Positions 26,780-35,466 of a DNA stretch of 64,000 bases are shown here, piece after piece. Source of the stretch: Bordetella ansorpii (GTDB lineage Bacteria > Pseudomonadota > Gammaproteobacteria > Burkholderiales > Burkholderiaceae_B); contig NZ_FKBS01000029.1 of assembly GCF_900078315.1 (NCBI RefSeq), positions 917,364-981,363 on the forward strand. Direction: 5' to 3'. Below the pieces are notes generated by a model. That model made no database searches, had not been told where the DNA came from, and saw only the letters and a program-made list of their open reading frames with translations. Both the position numbers and the translations under genes were made by a program. The first letter of the stretch is position 1. Every line of letters begins with the position of its first letter.

Positions 26780-27724
26780 ATGACCACCGACTCCAACCCC
26801 TACCCCCTCGAAGTCCTGCCCCGCGACCTCTCCGCCTACCGCGAGGGCAACACCGGCATCCCCTACGTCTACCGCTTCGAATCAGGCCTCCCCGGCCCGC
26901 ACGTCCTGATCAACGCCATCACGCACGGCAACGAGATCTGCGGCATGGTGGCAGCCACCCACCTGCTGGACACGGGCATACGCCCCAGGATCGGCACCCT
27001 GACCATCAGCTTTGCCCACGTCGAAGCCTACGAGGCCTTCGACATCGAGCAGCCCTACGAAAACCGCCAACTGGTGCACAACCTGAACCGCATCTGGTCG
27101 GCGGACATGCTGGACGGCGCGGAGCAGAGCCCCGAACTGCGCCGCGCCCGCGAGTTGCGGCATGTCGTGGACGCGGCGGACATCGTGCTGGACATCCACT
27201 CCACGCGCACCCCGGTGCAGCCCTTCTGGGTCTACAACGAAATGGACCGCAACGCCGCATTGGCCACCGCCGTCGGCGCGCCGGTGGTGCACATGGTCAT
27301 GCCGCAGGATCGGTTTCCAGGCACGGCGGTCATCGGATACGGCCGCCACGGCGATCCCGAATCCAACAGCGGCGGCTCGCTGGTGGTGGAATGCGGGCAT
27401 CATTTCGCCCATTCCGCTTCCGAGCTGGCCACCGACGTCTGTCTCCGGTTGCTGGCGCACACGGGTCTCATCGACAAGCCTGCCGACGCCCCTGCCCCAC
27501 CCGCACCCCGGCGCTATCGCCTGCTGGAAGTGCACATGGTCAAGAGCGAGGCATTCCGTTTCACGCGCCCCGTGATCGGCTTCGAAACGTTCGACAAGGA
27601 CGAGCTGATCGCGATGAACGGCACCGAGGAAATCCGGTCGCCCTGCGACGACTGCACCATTTTCATGCCCACGCAGGCGCCGGTGATCGGCCGCGAAGCC
27701 GTCTACCTGACGCTGGCGATCTGA
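26780..27724 (+). CDS. Succinylglutamate desuccinylase/aspartoacylase-type (M14) hydrolase
   Basis: A protein of 314 residues, cytoplasmic. The zinc ligands are visible as ITHGNEICG (His49 and Glu52) and VLDIHSTR (His140), and the catalytic glutamate as SLVVECGHH (Glu204). These match the M14-type deacylase fold of AstE and aspartoacylase. The substrate is probably an N-acyl amino acid or related amide. It lies convergent with an N-formylglutamate-amidohydrolase-like gene, which suggests a shared theme of amide or acyl hydrolysis. The Shine-Dalgarno is weak, but the ATG begins the conserved region. Confidence 0.9.
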   Translation: MTTDSNPYPLEVLPRDLSAYREGNTGIPYVYRFESGLPGPHVLINAITHGNEICGMVAATHLLDTGIRPRIGTLTISFAHVEAYEAFDIEQPYENRQLVHNLNRIWSADMLDGAEQSPELRRARELRHVVDAADIVLDIHSTRTPVQPFWVYNEMDRNAALATAVGAPVVHMVMPQDRFPGTAVIGYGRHGDPESNSGGSLVVECGHHFAHSASELATDVCLRLLAHTGLIDKPADAPAPPAPRRYRLLEVHMVKSEAFRFTRPVIGFETFDKDELIAMNGTEEIRSPCDDCTIFMPTQAPVIGREAVYLTLAI

Positions 27725-27728
27725 AGCC

Positions 27729-27750
27729 AGGGGCCGCGCGCGCGGCCCCT
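27729..27750. terminator. Perfect palindrome between convergent genes
   Basis: A 22-base perfect palindrome (AGGGGCCGCGC and its reverse complement) lies between two convergent stops. It can form a strong hairpin in either direction; no long T run follows, so termination efficiency is uncertain. Confidence 0.6.
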
Positions 27751-27754
27751 CGCC

Positions 27755-28561
27755 CTACGCCGGCAACTGCCGCAACGCATCCAGGGCGCCAGTCACCATG
27801 GCCTGCACCGTCGGCGCCACCTTGGCCGCCAGGTCTTCGCGATAGCCGAACGGCGCGGACTCATCCATGTAAAGACACTGCGCCATCTCCAGCTGGATGG
27901 CGTGCACGCCGGATTCCGGCTTGCCGTAGTGCCGCGTGATGTGCCCGCCCTTGAAGCGGTCGTCGACCACCCAACTGAACGGCCCTGCGCCAGCGGCCCC
28001 GATGACCGCCTCGCGCAGCGACGGCGCGCAGGCCGCGCCGCTGAAGGTGCCGATGTTCAGGTCGGGCAATCGTCCTTCGAACAGATAGGGCAACACGCTG
28101 GCGATGGAATGCGCCTCCCACAACAGCACCCGGCCATGCAACGCTCGCACACGCGCCAACTCCGCTTGCAGCGCGTCGTGATAGGGCTGCCAGTACAGGC
28201 GCACCCGCCGCGCGACCTCTGCGTCGTCGGGCTGGTCGCCGGCATCCGCGTACACCGCCTCGCCGTGAAAGGTGGCGACCGGACAGAGTGTGGTGGTGGT
28301 CTGTCCCGGGTACAGCGCCGCGCCATCGCTAGGGCGGTTCACGTCGATGACGTAGCGCGAGTAGTTGGCGCGCACGAACGATGCGCCCATCTGGGCGGCG
28401 AAGGCGTACAGGCGCGCCAGGTGCCAGTCCGTGTCGGCGAGGGTGCGCGCGGCGGGCGTCATCAGCCGGGAGAACTCCTCCGGCAGGAACTCTCCGCCAT
28501 GAGGAATCGAGATGACCAGGGGAATGTCGCCCTTTTCTACGGCGACGACAGGAGGTGTCAT
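27755..28561 (-). CDS. N-formylglutamate amidohydrolase-like enzyme (HutG-type)
   Basis: A protein of 268 residues of the FGase family. Motifs include PLVISIPHGGEFLP at the N-terminus, TDWHLARLYAFA, YVIDVNRPSDG and WEAHSIASVLPYLFEG, then GGHITRHYGKPESGVHAIQLEM. The family hydrolyses N-formyl-glutamate in histidine degradation, but no hut genes are here. It is the last gene of a probable operon with a 2-hydroxyacid dehydrogenase and a Bug receptor, so another N-acyl acid may be the substrate. It starts four bases after the dehydrogenase stop, indicating co-translation. Confidence 0.88.
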   Translation of the reverse strand: MTPPVVAVEKGDIPLVISIPHGGEFLPEEFSRLMTPAARTLADTDWHLARLYAFAAQMGASFVRANYSRYVIDVNRPSDGAALYPGQTTTTLCPVATFHGEAVYADAGDQPDDAEVARRVRLYWQPYHDALQAELARVRALHGRVLLWEAHSIASVLPYLFEGRLPDLNIGTFSGAACAPSLREAVIGAAGAGPFSWVVDDRFKGGHITRHYGKPESGVHAIQLEMAQCLYMDESAPFGYREDLAAKVAPTVQAMVTGALDALRQLPA

Positions 28562-28565
28562 GAGG

Positions 28566-29561
28566 CTAGACCTGCAATAGAGGACTGGCGGGCAGGCGGC
28601 GGCCTGCCCACACGGAAGGGTCGGCGAGATGCGCGGGACGCTGTCCCGACAGGACCTCGATGATCTGGGCCACGCAGCCGCTGGCCGTGGCCATCAGCGC
28701 CTCCTGCGTCGAGCCCGCGACATGGGGCGTCAACACGGTGTTGGCAAGGCCGGCCAGAACGGACTGGGCAGGCAGCGGTTCATCGGCGAAAACGTCGAGG
28801 CCCGCGCCGAACAGGCGGCCATCGCGCAGCGCATCGGCCAGTGCGGGTTCGTCGATCAGGCCGCCGCGCGACGTGTTGACCACGATGGCGCCGGGTTTCA
28901 TCAGCGCGATCGCATCGGCGTTCAAGGTATGCCGCGTGTCGGCGCGCAGCGGCCGGTGCAGGGACACGACGTCGGCCTGCCGCAGCAGGTCGGCCAGGGT
29001 GTCGGCGCGTTCGATGCCCGGCGGCAGCGGCGCGTCGGCCGGCAGGCTGGGCGACCACGCCAGCGTACGCATCCGCAGGCCCTGGCCGGCCATCTCGCAC
29101 AACAGGCGGCCGGTCTTGCCCAGGCCGATGATGCCCAGCGTCTTGCCATGCAAGGACTGCATGGGTTGCTCGTACTTGAATCGCCAGTTGCCCGCCCGGC
29201 TGGCGGCATCGGCCTGGGCGGCCTGCCGCGCCGTCGCCAGCATCAGCATCAGGGCGTGCTCGGCCACCGATCGCACATTCGCGTCGGGCGTGAAGACGAC
29301 GGGGATGCCCTGTGCGGTGGCATGGCGCACGTCGATCTTGTCCGTGCCGGTGCCGTGATTGGCGATGACGCAGAGCCGCGGCGCCAGGTCCATCACGGGC
29401 GCGGGCAAGGCATCGCGCACGATCACGGCATCGGCGCACACAATGGCCTGACGCAACGCCGCCAGGTCCGTGCCGGCCGCCTGCACCGGCTCGATGCCGG
29501 CCTCGCTCAGCAGGCGTGCGGCGATGGCATGAATGGGCTGGGCGATGACGCAGGTCGGCAA
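28566..29561 (-). CDS. D-isomer-specific 2-hydroxyacid dehydrogenase
   Basis: A protein of 331 residues. The Rossmann motif is GIIGLGKTGRLL (about 142-153); the substrate-binding arginine is in NTSRGGLIDE, and the catalytic histidine in LTPHVAGSTQEAL. This is an NAD(P)-dependent enzyme of the glycerate, phosphoglycerate or hydroxypyruvate reductase type; the substrate is unknown. The start is TTG at 29561, supported by AGGAAG six bases upstream and by the conserved N-terminus. It sits between the Bug receptor gene (about 100 bases) and the amidohydrolase gene (4 bases), and all three are likely controlled by the divergent LysR regulator. Confidence 0.92.
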   Translation of the reverse strand: MPTCVIAQPIHAIAARLLSEAGIEPVQAAGTDLAALRQAIVCADAVIVRDALPAPVMDLAPRLCVIANHGTGTDKIDVRHATAQGIPVVFTPDANVRSVAEHALMLMLATARQAAQADAASRAGNWRFKYEQPMQSLHGKTLGIIGLGKTGRLLCEMAGQGLRMRTLAWSPSLPADAPLPPGIERADTLADLLRQADVVSLHRPLRADTRHTLNADAIALMKPGAIVVNTSRGGLIDEPALADALRDGRLFGAGLDVFADEPLPAQSVLAGLANTVLTPHVAGSTQEALMATASGCVAQIIEVLSGQRPAHLADPSVWAGRRLPASPLLQV

Positions 29562-29659
29562 GGCGGGCTTCCTGAAACACGGCGAACGAAGGCCGCCAAG
29601 GACGAAACAGGCCAGGACACGGCGGCCCGCTGGAAACGGGCCCCCATGATCGCCGGCGA

Positions 29660-30658
29660 TTACTGGAACTTGATGCCGCTTGCGGCGGCGCGCAGCTTGG
29701 CGTCTTCTTCGGCCAGGAAGGCAGGCAGCGACGTCTGCTCCGCTGGCGTGGCGACGGCCAGGCCGGCGGCCTGCAACTGCTTGCGCACCGTGGGATCGTC
29801 CAGCACGTCGGTCACCGCGGCCTGCAGGCGCGCGCGGCGGTCCTCGTCCAGGCCCTTGGGCGCGAAGACGCCGAACCAGAACACGAAGTCCACGCCCTTG
29901 ATGTCGCGGCTTTCGTTGACGGACGGCAGTTCGGGCGCGGCGGGATCGCGCTTCTGGCCCGTCACGCCAATGGCCTTGACCGTCTGCCGGTTGATCTGCG
30001 GCAGCATCGTGGTGGGCAGGCTGACGGCCAGGTCGATCTGGCCGCCCAGCAGGTCCGTCAGCATCGGGCCGCCCCCGCGATAGGGAACGTGCACCATGGA
30101 AACCCCGGCGATCCGCTGGATGCTTTCCATGACCACCTGCTGATACGACCCCACGCCCGTGCTGCCGAAGGTCAGCGAATCGGGCTTCTTGCGCGCCAGT
30201 GCGAGCACCTCGTCGATGTTGCCCGCGGGCAGGTCCTTGCGGCCGACGATCACGAAGGCCGTGCTGCCCACCTTGGCGATGGGCGTGAAATCCTTGTAGC
30301 TGTAGCGCACGGCCGGGTTCGTGATGGGCGCCAGCACCGTCTCGTTGACCGAGCCCAGCAGCAGGGTGTAGCCATCGGCCGCGGCGCGCGTGACCTGCGC
30401 CGCGCCGATCGCGCCGGCAGCGCCCCCCACGTTTTCCACGACCACGGGCTGGCCCAGCTTCTTGGCCAGCGGCTCGGCCAGATAGCGGGCCACCGCATCA
30501 TTGGTGCCGCCCGCCGGAAACGCCACCGTCAAGGTGACGCGCGAGGACGGAAATGACTCGGCTTGCGCCGGTGCGGCCATGCCCATGGCCCATGCCGCCG
30601 CGCTGGCGGTGGCACAGAGCAGCAGGCGGCGCTGGCGAGTTTTCACTGAAATAGGCAT
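29660..30658 (-). CDS. Bug-family (TctC-like) periplasmic solute receptor
   Basis: A protein of 332 residues. A signal peptide (about 1-33, ending AQA) is followed by VTLTVAFPAGGTNDAVARYLAEPL and VVVENVGGAAGAIGAAQV, then RAAADGYTLLLG, all characteristic of Bug receptors. AAGGAAG lies six bases before the ATG. It heads the three-gene operon with the dehydrogenase and amidohydrolase and is divergent from the LysR gene, so it probably binds the compound that this operon degrades. No tctAB genes are adjacent. Confidence 0.94.
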   Translation of the reverse strand: MPISVKTRQRRLLLCATASAAAWAMGMAAPAQAESFPSSRVTLTVAFPAGGTNDAVARYLAEPLAKKLGQPVVVENVGGAAGAIGAAQVTRAAADGYTLLLGSVNETVLAPITNPAVRYSYKDFTPIAKVGSTAFVIVGRKDLPAGNIDEVLALARKKPDSLTFGSTGVGSYQQVVMESIQRIAGVSMVHVPYRGGGPMLTDLLGGQIDLAVSLPTTMLPQINRQTVKAIGVTGQKRDPAAPELPSVNESRDIKGVDFVFWFGVFAPKGLDEDRRARLQAAVTDVLDDPTVRKQLQAAGLAVATPAEQTSLPAFLAEEDAKLRAAASGIKFQ

Positions 30659-30833
30659 CGAAGACTTCCTTATCGTTTTGAATCAACCCCTTGGGCACGC
30701 TCCTGCCAGGAACGCGCCGCCAGCATTGTTCCCCTGCCTTATTCAAAGAGCAAAACCAAATCGCGGTCAGTGATGCCAAAATGGCATCGCTCGCCCCTTG
30801 GAGGACGAACATCGATTCCTGGAGAAATACGCG

Positions 30834-31775
30834 ATGGCAAGGGATGCACGCACCCTGCTCAACCGGCTGATCGGCAAGGTCCGGCTTCGGCACGTCCAAC
30901 TGGTGGTGCTGATCGCCGACCTGGGCAGCACGCACAAGGTGGCCGAGGAGGCGGGCATCAGCCAGCCCACGGTCGTGAAGATGCTGCTCGACATGGAACA
31001 ACTGGCGCAGACCCGGCTTTTCGAGCGGCATGCGCGGGGCATGCGCCCCACGCCGGCCTGCCGCGCGCTGCTGCCGTTTCTGCGCAGCATGTTGCGCGTG
31101 GCCCAGGCGGCCTCGCAAACGCTTTCCGACCTTCAATCCGGCGCGGCCGGCGTCGTGCATGTCGGCGCCATGCCCGCGGCGTGCCATGGCCCCATCATGT
31201 CCGCGTTGTCGCATTTCGCGCAGACGCACCGGGAGATCCACTTTCACCTGCATGAAAACAAGAGCGCCGTGCTGCTCGAGGAACTGGCGTTGGGCACGCT
31301 GGACGTATTGCTCATCCGCCAACCCTCGCAGATACCGCAGGGTTACCGCTTCGCGCCGATCCTGGACGACAGGCCCGTGGTGCTGGCACGGGCGGGCCAC
31401 CGCCTGGCGGGCCGTCCCGTCACCCTGCCGATACTGGCCAGGGAGCAATGGCTGACCTTCCCGCAAAGCATGACCAGCCGCATCGTGTTCGACAGTTGGT
31501 TCGAAGACAGTCCGGTACGTCCGGGGGTGGTCAACATCACGACCAGTTCGCTGTCCGCCATCACGACGATGGTCGCGGAAAGCGATGCGCTGGTGCTGCT
31601 GCCCCTGAGCCTGGCGGGACCGGCGCTGGCGGCGGGCCGGGTGTGCATTCTCGATGTGCCGACCCGGGACACCATCCGGTCGATGGGGTTGCTGTGGCGC
31701 GACGAGCCGGAATCGCTGGCCGTCGCCGTGTTCTGCGACTGGATGCTGGCGCACCTGGAGGACGCCGCGCTCTGA
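30834..31775 (+). CDS. LysR-family transcriptional regulator
   Basis: A protein of 313 residues from ATG 30834 (GGAG nine bases upstream); a TTG twelve codons earlier is the alternative. The N-terminal winged HTH (about 12-70) contains LRHVQLVVLIADLGSTHKVAEEAGISQPTV and the wing LFERHARGMRPTPA. The C-terminal sensor domain is of the substrate-binding-protein type (about 95-300, VHVGAMPAACHGPIMSALSHF). The HTH spacing is that of the GbpR/CbbR-like branch with RLRHLQ at the start. It is divergent from the Bug/dehydrogenase/amidohydrolase operon and is its likely regulator. Confidence 0.93.
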   Translation: MARDARTLLNRLIGKVRLRHVQLVVLIADLGSTHKVAEEAGISQPTVVKMLLDMEQLAQTRLFERHARGMRPTPACRALLPFLRSMLRVAQAASQTLSDLQSGAAGVVHVGAMPAACHGPIMSALSHFAQTHREIHFHLHENKSAVLLEELALGTLDVLLIRQPSQIPQGYRFAPILDDRPVVLARAGHRLAGRPVTLPILAREQWLTFPQSMTSRIVFDSWFEDSPVRPGVVNITTSSLSAITTMVAESDALVLLPLSLAGPALAAGRVCILDVPTRDTIRSMGLLWRDEPESLAVAVFCDWMLAHLEDAAL

Positions 31776-31924
31776 GACGCGAATCCTCTGCGGTCGCTGG
31801 CCAGAATGACCCGCGGTCGATCCCGGCGGGCATCGCAAGGATGGCCCACGCGCTTGCGAGTAAGCTAAGAGCGTCCAGACGAGGCCGCCAGGCGCTTCCC
31901 GTGCGGCAATGAAGAGCAGACATC

Positions 31925-32182
31925 ATGAAGACACTTCGATCAGCCCTGTTGCGGCCCGTTCTGGCCGCGGTCGCTTTCGCGTCGATCACGGCCTGCACGA
32001 ACACGTCCCCCCGGCAACCCACCGGCATCGACTACCGGAGTCGTTCGTCTTCCACGACGCAAGATACGGACAACGCGCCAGGGGCATCGGGCCCGCGCCT
32101 GACCATACAGTCGGGTGAAGGGGAAAGACTGAACCTTCCCTGGTTCGTGCGAGAAGCACAGGATCAGGTCAATCGCAACTGA
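31925..32182 (+). CDS. Small predicted lipoprotein
   Basis: A protein of 85 residues. A basic start (MKTLRSALLRP) and hydrophobic run end in the lipobox ITAC, with the lipid-bearing Cys near residue 24. The mature part is about 60 polar residues with no recognised domain (SRSSSTTQDTDN, GEGERLNLPWFVREAQDQV). It is probably anchored in the periplasmic face of a membrane. It is a single gene between the LysR and TetR regulators; function unknown. Confidence 0.7.
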   Translation: MKTLRSALLRPVLAAVAFASITACTNTSPRQPTGIDYRSRSSSTTQDTDNAPGASGPRLTIQSGEGERLNLPWFVREAQDQVNRN

Positions 32183-32295
32183 TACCGGCCCGCGTCCGCC
32201 CTGACCTCCACTGCGGCAAGGAGACCCTTGGGCTGCCCCCGGTGATCCGGCCCCGGCGGCCTGCGATCCCGAAAAGTGGGAAGGCGCTTGACAGC

Positions 32296-32317
32296 CAATC
32301 AACCAACTAGTAGATTG
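32296..32317. promoter_or_regulatory. TetR operator, copy 1 (upstream of tetR gene)
   Basis: Arms CAATCAAC and GTAGATTG around a six-base spacer CAACTA; one mismatch from a perfect inverted repeat. It is the same 22-base site as at 33042-33063 except for that one base. It lies about 85 bases before the TetR ATG, consistent with autorepression. Confidence 0.8.
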
Positions 32318-32400
32318 ACTTCACATTTCCATCGCCCGGACTCGCTTCCCGTGACCATCCGGCCGCTGGACAAGCCCCGGCACGCCAACAGAAACAGACC

Positions 32401-32991
32401 ATGGAAGCCCCCGAACTCTCCCCCCGCGCAGCAGAAATCGCCGAGCACGCCAAGGCATTGCTGGCCGCCGGCGGCTACAACGGCTTCAGCTACGCGGACA
32501 TTTCCGATCGCGTGCGCATCGGCAAGGCCAGCATCCACCATCACTTTCCCAGCAAGGCCGAGTTGGTGCTGACCGTGGTCAGGATGCACCGCGCCCAGGC
32601 CAGGGCCGGCCTTGCCGCGCTGAATCAGCAGGTGAACGACCCGCAGGCCCGGCTGAACGCCTATACGGGGTACTGGGCCCAGTGCATCCGCGACAATTCG
32701 ATGCCCATCTGCATCTGCGCCATGCTGGCCGCCGAGCTGCCCGCCATTCCCAGCGAGATCGCGCACGAGGTCCGCACGTATTTCGAGGAACTGTCCGGCT
32801 GGCTGACCGCCGTGATGGCATTGGGCGCGGAACGAGGCACGTTCCGCCTGAAGGATGCGCCGGCCGTCGAAGCCCACGCCTTCATGGCCACGGTGCATGG
32901 CGCGATGCTGTCGGCGCGGGCATTCGGCCATCCCGAGACCTTTGAAACGATCACGCAGGCGGCCATCGGGCGGCTTGCCGCGCCCGCCTGA
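32401..32991 (+). CDS. TetR-family transcriptional repressor
   Basis: A protein of 196 residues. The N-terminal HTH (about 10-57) contains HAKALLAAGGYNGFSYADISDRVRIGKASIHHHFPSKAELV, the TetR signature. The C-terminal ligand domain includes CICAMLAAELPAIP with a cysteine pair, and a dimerisation end. A matching inverted-repeat operator lies upstream of this gene and upstream of the following membrane protein gene, so it is very likely to repress both. It is followed by a strong intrinsic terminator, so the two genes are separate transcripts under one repressor. Confidence 0.93.
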   Translation: MEAPELSPRAAEIAEHAKALLAAGGYNGFSYADISDRVRIGKASIHHHFPSKAELVLTVVRMHRAQARAGLAALNQQVNDPQARLNAYTGYWAQCIRDNSMPICICAMLAAELPAIPSEIAHEVRTYFEELSGWLTAVMALGAERGTFRLKDAPAVEAHAFMATVHGAMLSARAFGHPETFETITQAAIGRLAAPA

Positions 32992-33010
32992 AAACACTGC
33001 TTTATCCGTG

Positions 33011-33033
33011 CCGGGACATTGCCCGGTTTTTTT
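33011..33033 (+). terminator. Intrinsic terminator of the TetR gene
   Basis: CCGGG (33011-33015) pairs with CCCGG (33022-33026), followed directly by seven T residues. It lies 19 bases after the TetR stop and before the second operator. Confidence 0.8.
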
Positions 33034-33041
33034 GAATCACA

Positions 33042-33063
33042 CAATCAACCAACTAGTTGATTG
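33042..33063. promoter_or_regulatory. TetR operator, copy 2 (upstream of membrane protein gene)
   Basis: A perfect inverted repeat with arms CAATCAAC and GTTGATTG around spacer CAACTA. It ends 17 bases before the ATG of the downstream membrane protein, overlapping the likely promoter or leader, so repressor binding would block expression. Confidence 0.85.
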
Positions 33064-33080
33064 CCAAAGGAGCCACCGTC

Positions 33081-33584
33081 ATGCCCAATCCCATCTCTGC
33101 CCTAGGCCTGGGCCATACCCTGGTCAGCCTGATTCCCATGGCCGCCGGCCTCTACAGCTTCGTCCGCTATCGCAGGATCGAAAGCGCCACGACGGCCGGG
33201 CGAATCTATCTCGCAGGGTTGGCGCTATCGGTCTTGACCGCATTCGGCCTGTCCAGCACCGGCGGTTTCAATGCGGGCCATGCGCTGGGCATCCTGGCGC
33301 TATTGGTCGTCTGTGGCGGCCTGCTGGTGTCGCGCATCCCGTTCCTGCGCCGCTTCCAGGCCTATCTGTCGGCGTTCGCGCTGTCGTTCAGTTTCTTCCT
33401 GCTGCTGGTGCCGGGCATCAGCGAAACGCTGAGACGGCTGCCGGCCGCGCATCCGTTCGCGGACAGTCCGGAATCGCCAGTCGTGAAAGGCGCGCTGCTG
33501 GCATGGCTGGCCATTTTCGTGCTGGGCGCGGCGGTGCAGGCGTGGTGGATCCGGTCGCAACGCAAGGCGCGTTCCTTTGGCTGA
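33081..33584 (+). CDS. Four- to five-helix integral membrane protein under TetR control
   Basis: A protein of 167 residues. Hydrophobic segments lie at about 8-28, 43-62, 68-88, 95-120 and 135-155, with basic residues in the loops and a basic C-terminus. This resembles small uncharacterised inner-membrane proteins induced by TetR repressors; no family is assigned with certainty. AAAGGAG precedes the ATG at 33081. The perfect operator immediately upstream makes it the probable main target of the adjacent repressor. Confidence 0.82.
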   Translation: MPNPISALGLGHTLVSLIPMAAGLYSFVRYRRIESATTAGRIYLAGLALSVLTAFGLSSTGGFNAGHALGILALLVVCGGLLVSRIPFLRRFQAYLSAFALSFSFFLLLVPGISETLRRLPAAHPFADSPESPVVKGALLAWLAIFVLGAAVQAWWIRSQRKARSFG

Positions 33585-33730
33585 AGCCGCCAGGCAGACG
33601 ATGCCGCCCGCCTGGCCAGTTGTGCGCCGGAGCGGACATGACACGCCAACGAGACGCGCCGTATTCCGCGCTTCCAAAATGAAACGTTTTCCCCGCGCCA
33701 TTTCAGGTTTACTGTCCATGGATGAAACAG

Positions 33731-33760
33731 GGTCCTGACGCCGTCCTCCCGCGTCAGACC
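33731..33760 (+). promoter_or_regulatory. Stable hairpin in the leader of the next gene
   Basis: GGT and CTGACGC pair with GCGTCAG and ACC, with a single bulged C, around a nine-base loop (33742-33750). It lies 17 bases before the ATG at 33778 and immediately before the GGAGG. It could be a leader structure that affects ribosome loading, or part of a terminator for the upstream gene; there is no T run. Confidence 0.4.
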
Positions 33761-33777
33761 CCAAGCAGGAGGTCGCC

Positions 33778-34239
33778 ATGCTGTCACCGATCGCTCCACT
33801 GGAAAGCCCCTACGTGCACGCGACACGCGCCGTGCGCCGCACGGCCGCGGCCGATGCCGCCACCGCCGTCGCGGCACAGCAGGCGGCCGAGGAAGCCGCA
33901 CGGACGAACGCCGTGGCCGCGCCCATCGACATCTCGGACACCGCGCCGATCAACCAGGACCTGCTGCGCGACCAATACGCGGATGAGCGCATGCATCGCG
34001 CGATTGCCGAGTACCAACCCACCGCGGCGCAGTACAGCGCCGCGCAATCGGGTTCGGCCGACGCCTTGCTGCCGCTGCAACCCTATCGCGTGGCCGTGGG
34101 CAATCCGCCCGTGGAAAGCTTCGGCGCCATGCTGGCGCCCATGACGCGGCGCCTGGACGTGCCCCGTGTCGAAGGCGCCGGCCTGGACGACGGTTTCGAA
34201 CGCGCGCGCCAACGCCGCCGCACGGCCGCCGGGTTCTGA
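33778..34239 (+). CDS. Hypothetical protein, low complexity
   Basis: A protein of 153 residues. An Ala-rich helical stretch (about 18-48, RRTAAADAATAVAAQQAAEEAAR) is followed by a polar middle (INQDLLRDQYADERMHRAIAEYQ) and a basic C-terminus (FERARQRRRTAAGF). No signal peptide or membrane segment is evident. CAGGAGG sits seven bases before the ATG, which supports translation. No family recognised and no functional link to the neighbours is apparent. Confidence 0.65.
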   Translation: MLSPIAPLESPYVHATRAVRRTAAADAATAVAAQQAAEEAARTNAVAAPIDISDTAPINQDLLRDQYADERMHRAIAEYQPTAAQYSAAQSGSADALLPLQPYRVAVGNPPVESFGAMLAPMTRRLDVPRVEGAGLDDGFERARQRRRTAAGF

Positions 34240-34403
34240 GCAAATAACAGAAAGAGCGTGACGCGAAGCCGCGCCGCATGCGGTGTGCAAGGCATGGACG
34301 GCGCGGCTGCCGCGTTCAGGTTGCCATTGCGACGACGGGAGTACCATCCGGCTACCGGCGTGGCCACTGCGCACGCCTTACCTCATTCCCTCCGGAGCTT
34401 CCC

Positions 34404-35450
34404 TTGAAATACCGCAAACTCGGCCGTACCGATCTCGACGTCAGCCTGATCGGCCTGGGCACCATGACCTGGGGCGAACAGAACAGCGAGGCCGACGCGC
34501 ACGCCCAGTTGGACTACGCGCTGGAGCGCGGCGTGAACCTGGTGGATGTGGCCGAGATGTACCCCGTGCCGCCCAAGCCCGAAACCCAGGGCCTGACCGA
34601 GACCTACATCGGCACCTGGCTGGCCAAAACGGGCCGCCGCCAGGACATCGTGCTGGCCAGCAAGGTGGCCGGTCCGGTGCGCGATCCCAAGCGCCCCGGC
34701 CACATCCGCGACGGCAAGACCTTCCTGGACCGCAAGAACCTGACCGCCGCGCTGGACGCCAGCCTGAAACGCCTGCAGACGGACTACCTGGATCTGTACC
34801 AACTGCACTGGCCCGACCGCACCACCAATACGTTCGGTCAGTTGGCTTATCCGTGGGTAGAGGATGAACACACCGTGCCGGTGGCCGAGACGCTGGAAGT
34901 GCTGCAGGACTTCGTGCGCGCCGGCAAGGTGCGCCACGTGGGCGTGTCCAACGAAACGCCGTGGGGCCTGGGCCAGTTCATCAAGCATGCCGAAGCCGGC
35001 CTGCCGCGCGTGGCGTCGATCCAGAACCCGTACAGCCTGTTGAACCGGATCTTCGAGATCGGCCTGTCCGAGTTCTCGCATCGGGAAGGCGTGGGCCTCT
35101 TGGCCTATTCGCCGCTGGCGATGGGCGTGCTGGCCGGCAAGTACCTGGGCGGCGCGCGCCCCGAAGGCGCCCGCCTGACGCTGTTCACGCGCTTCACGCG
35201 CTACAGCAATCCGCAGGTGGAGGCGGCGGCGCAAGAATACGCGGCGCTGGCGACGCAGCACGGCCTGTCTTTCGCGCAGATGGCGCTGGCCTGGGTGAAT
35301 CAGCGCCCGTTCGTCACCAGCAACCTGATCGGCGCTACCACGCTGGAACAGTTGAAGGAAAACATCGAGAGCGTGGACGTGACGCTGGACGAGGACGTCC
35401 TGAAGGGCATCGAAGCGATTCACACGAAGTACCCGAACCCGGCGCCGTAA
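34404..35450 (+). CDS. tas: NADP(H)-dependent aldo-keto reductase, Tas-like
   Basis: A protein of 348 residues from TTG 34404 (GGAG seven to eight bases upstream), the length and N-terminus of Tas proteins (KYRKLGRTDLDVSLIGLGTMTWGEQN). The catalytic tetrad is visible as NLVDVAEMYPV (Asp and Tyr), VLASKV (Lys) and LDLYQLHWP (His). The C-terminal cofactor loop contains QRPFVTSNLIGATTLEQLKEN. It reduces carbonyl compounds in the cytoplasm; the natural substrate is unknown. It is monocistronic and ends before a strong palindromic hairpin. Confidence 0.93.
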   Translation: MKYRKLGRTDLDVSLIGLGTMTWGEQNSEADAHAQLDYALERGVNLVDVAEMYPVPPKPETQGLTETYIGTWLAKTGRRQDIVLASKVAGPVRDPKRPGHIRDGKTFLDRKNLTAALDASLKRLQTDYLDLYQLHWPDRTTNTFGQLAYPWVEDEHTVPVAETLEVLQDFVRAGKVRHVGVSNETPWGLGQFIKHAEAGLPRVASIQNPYSLLNRIFEIGLSEFSHREGVGLLAYSPLAMGVLAGKYLGGARPEGARLTLFTRFTRYSNPQVEAAAQEYAALATQHGLSFAQMALAWVNQRPFVTSNLIGATTLEQLKENIESVDVTLDEDVLKGIEAIHTKYPNPAP

Positions 35451-35466
35451 GCGCGGGGGCAAGGCA

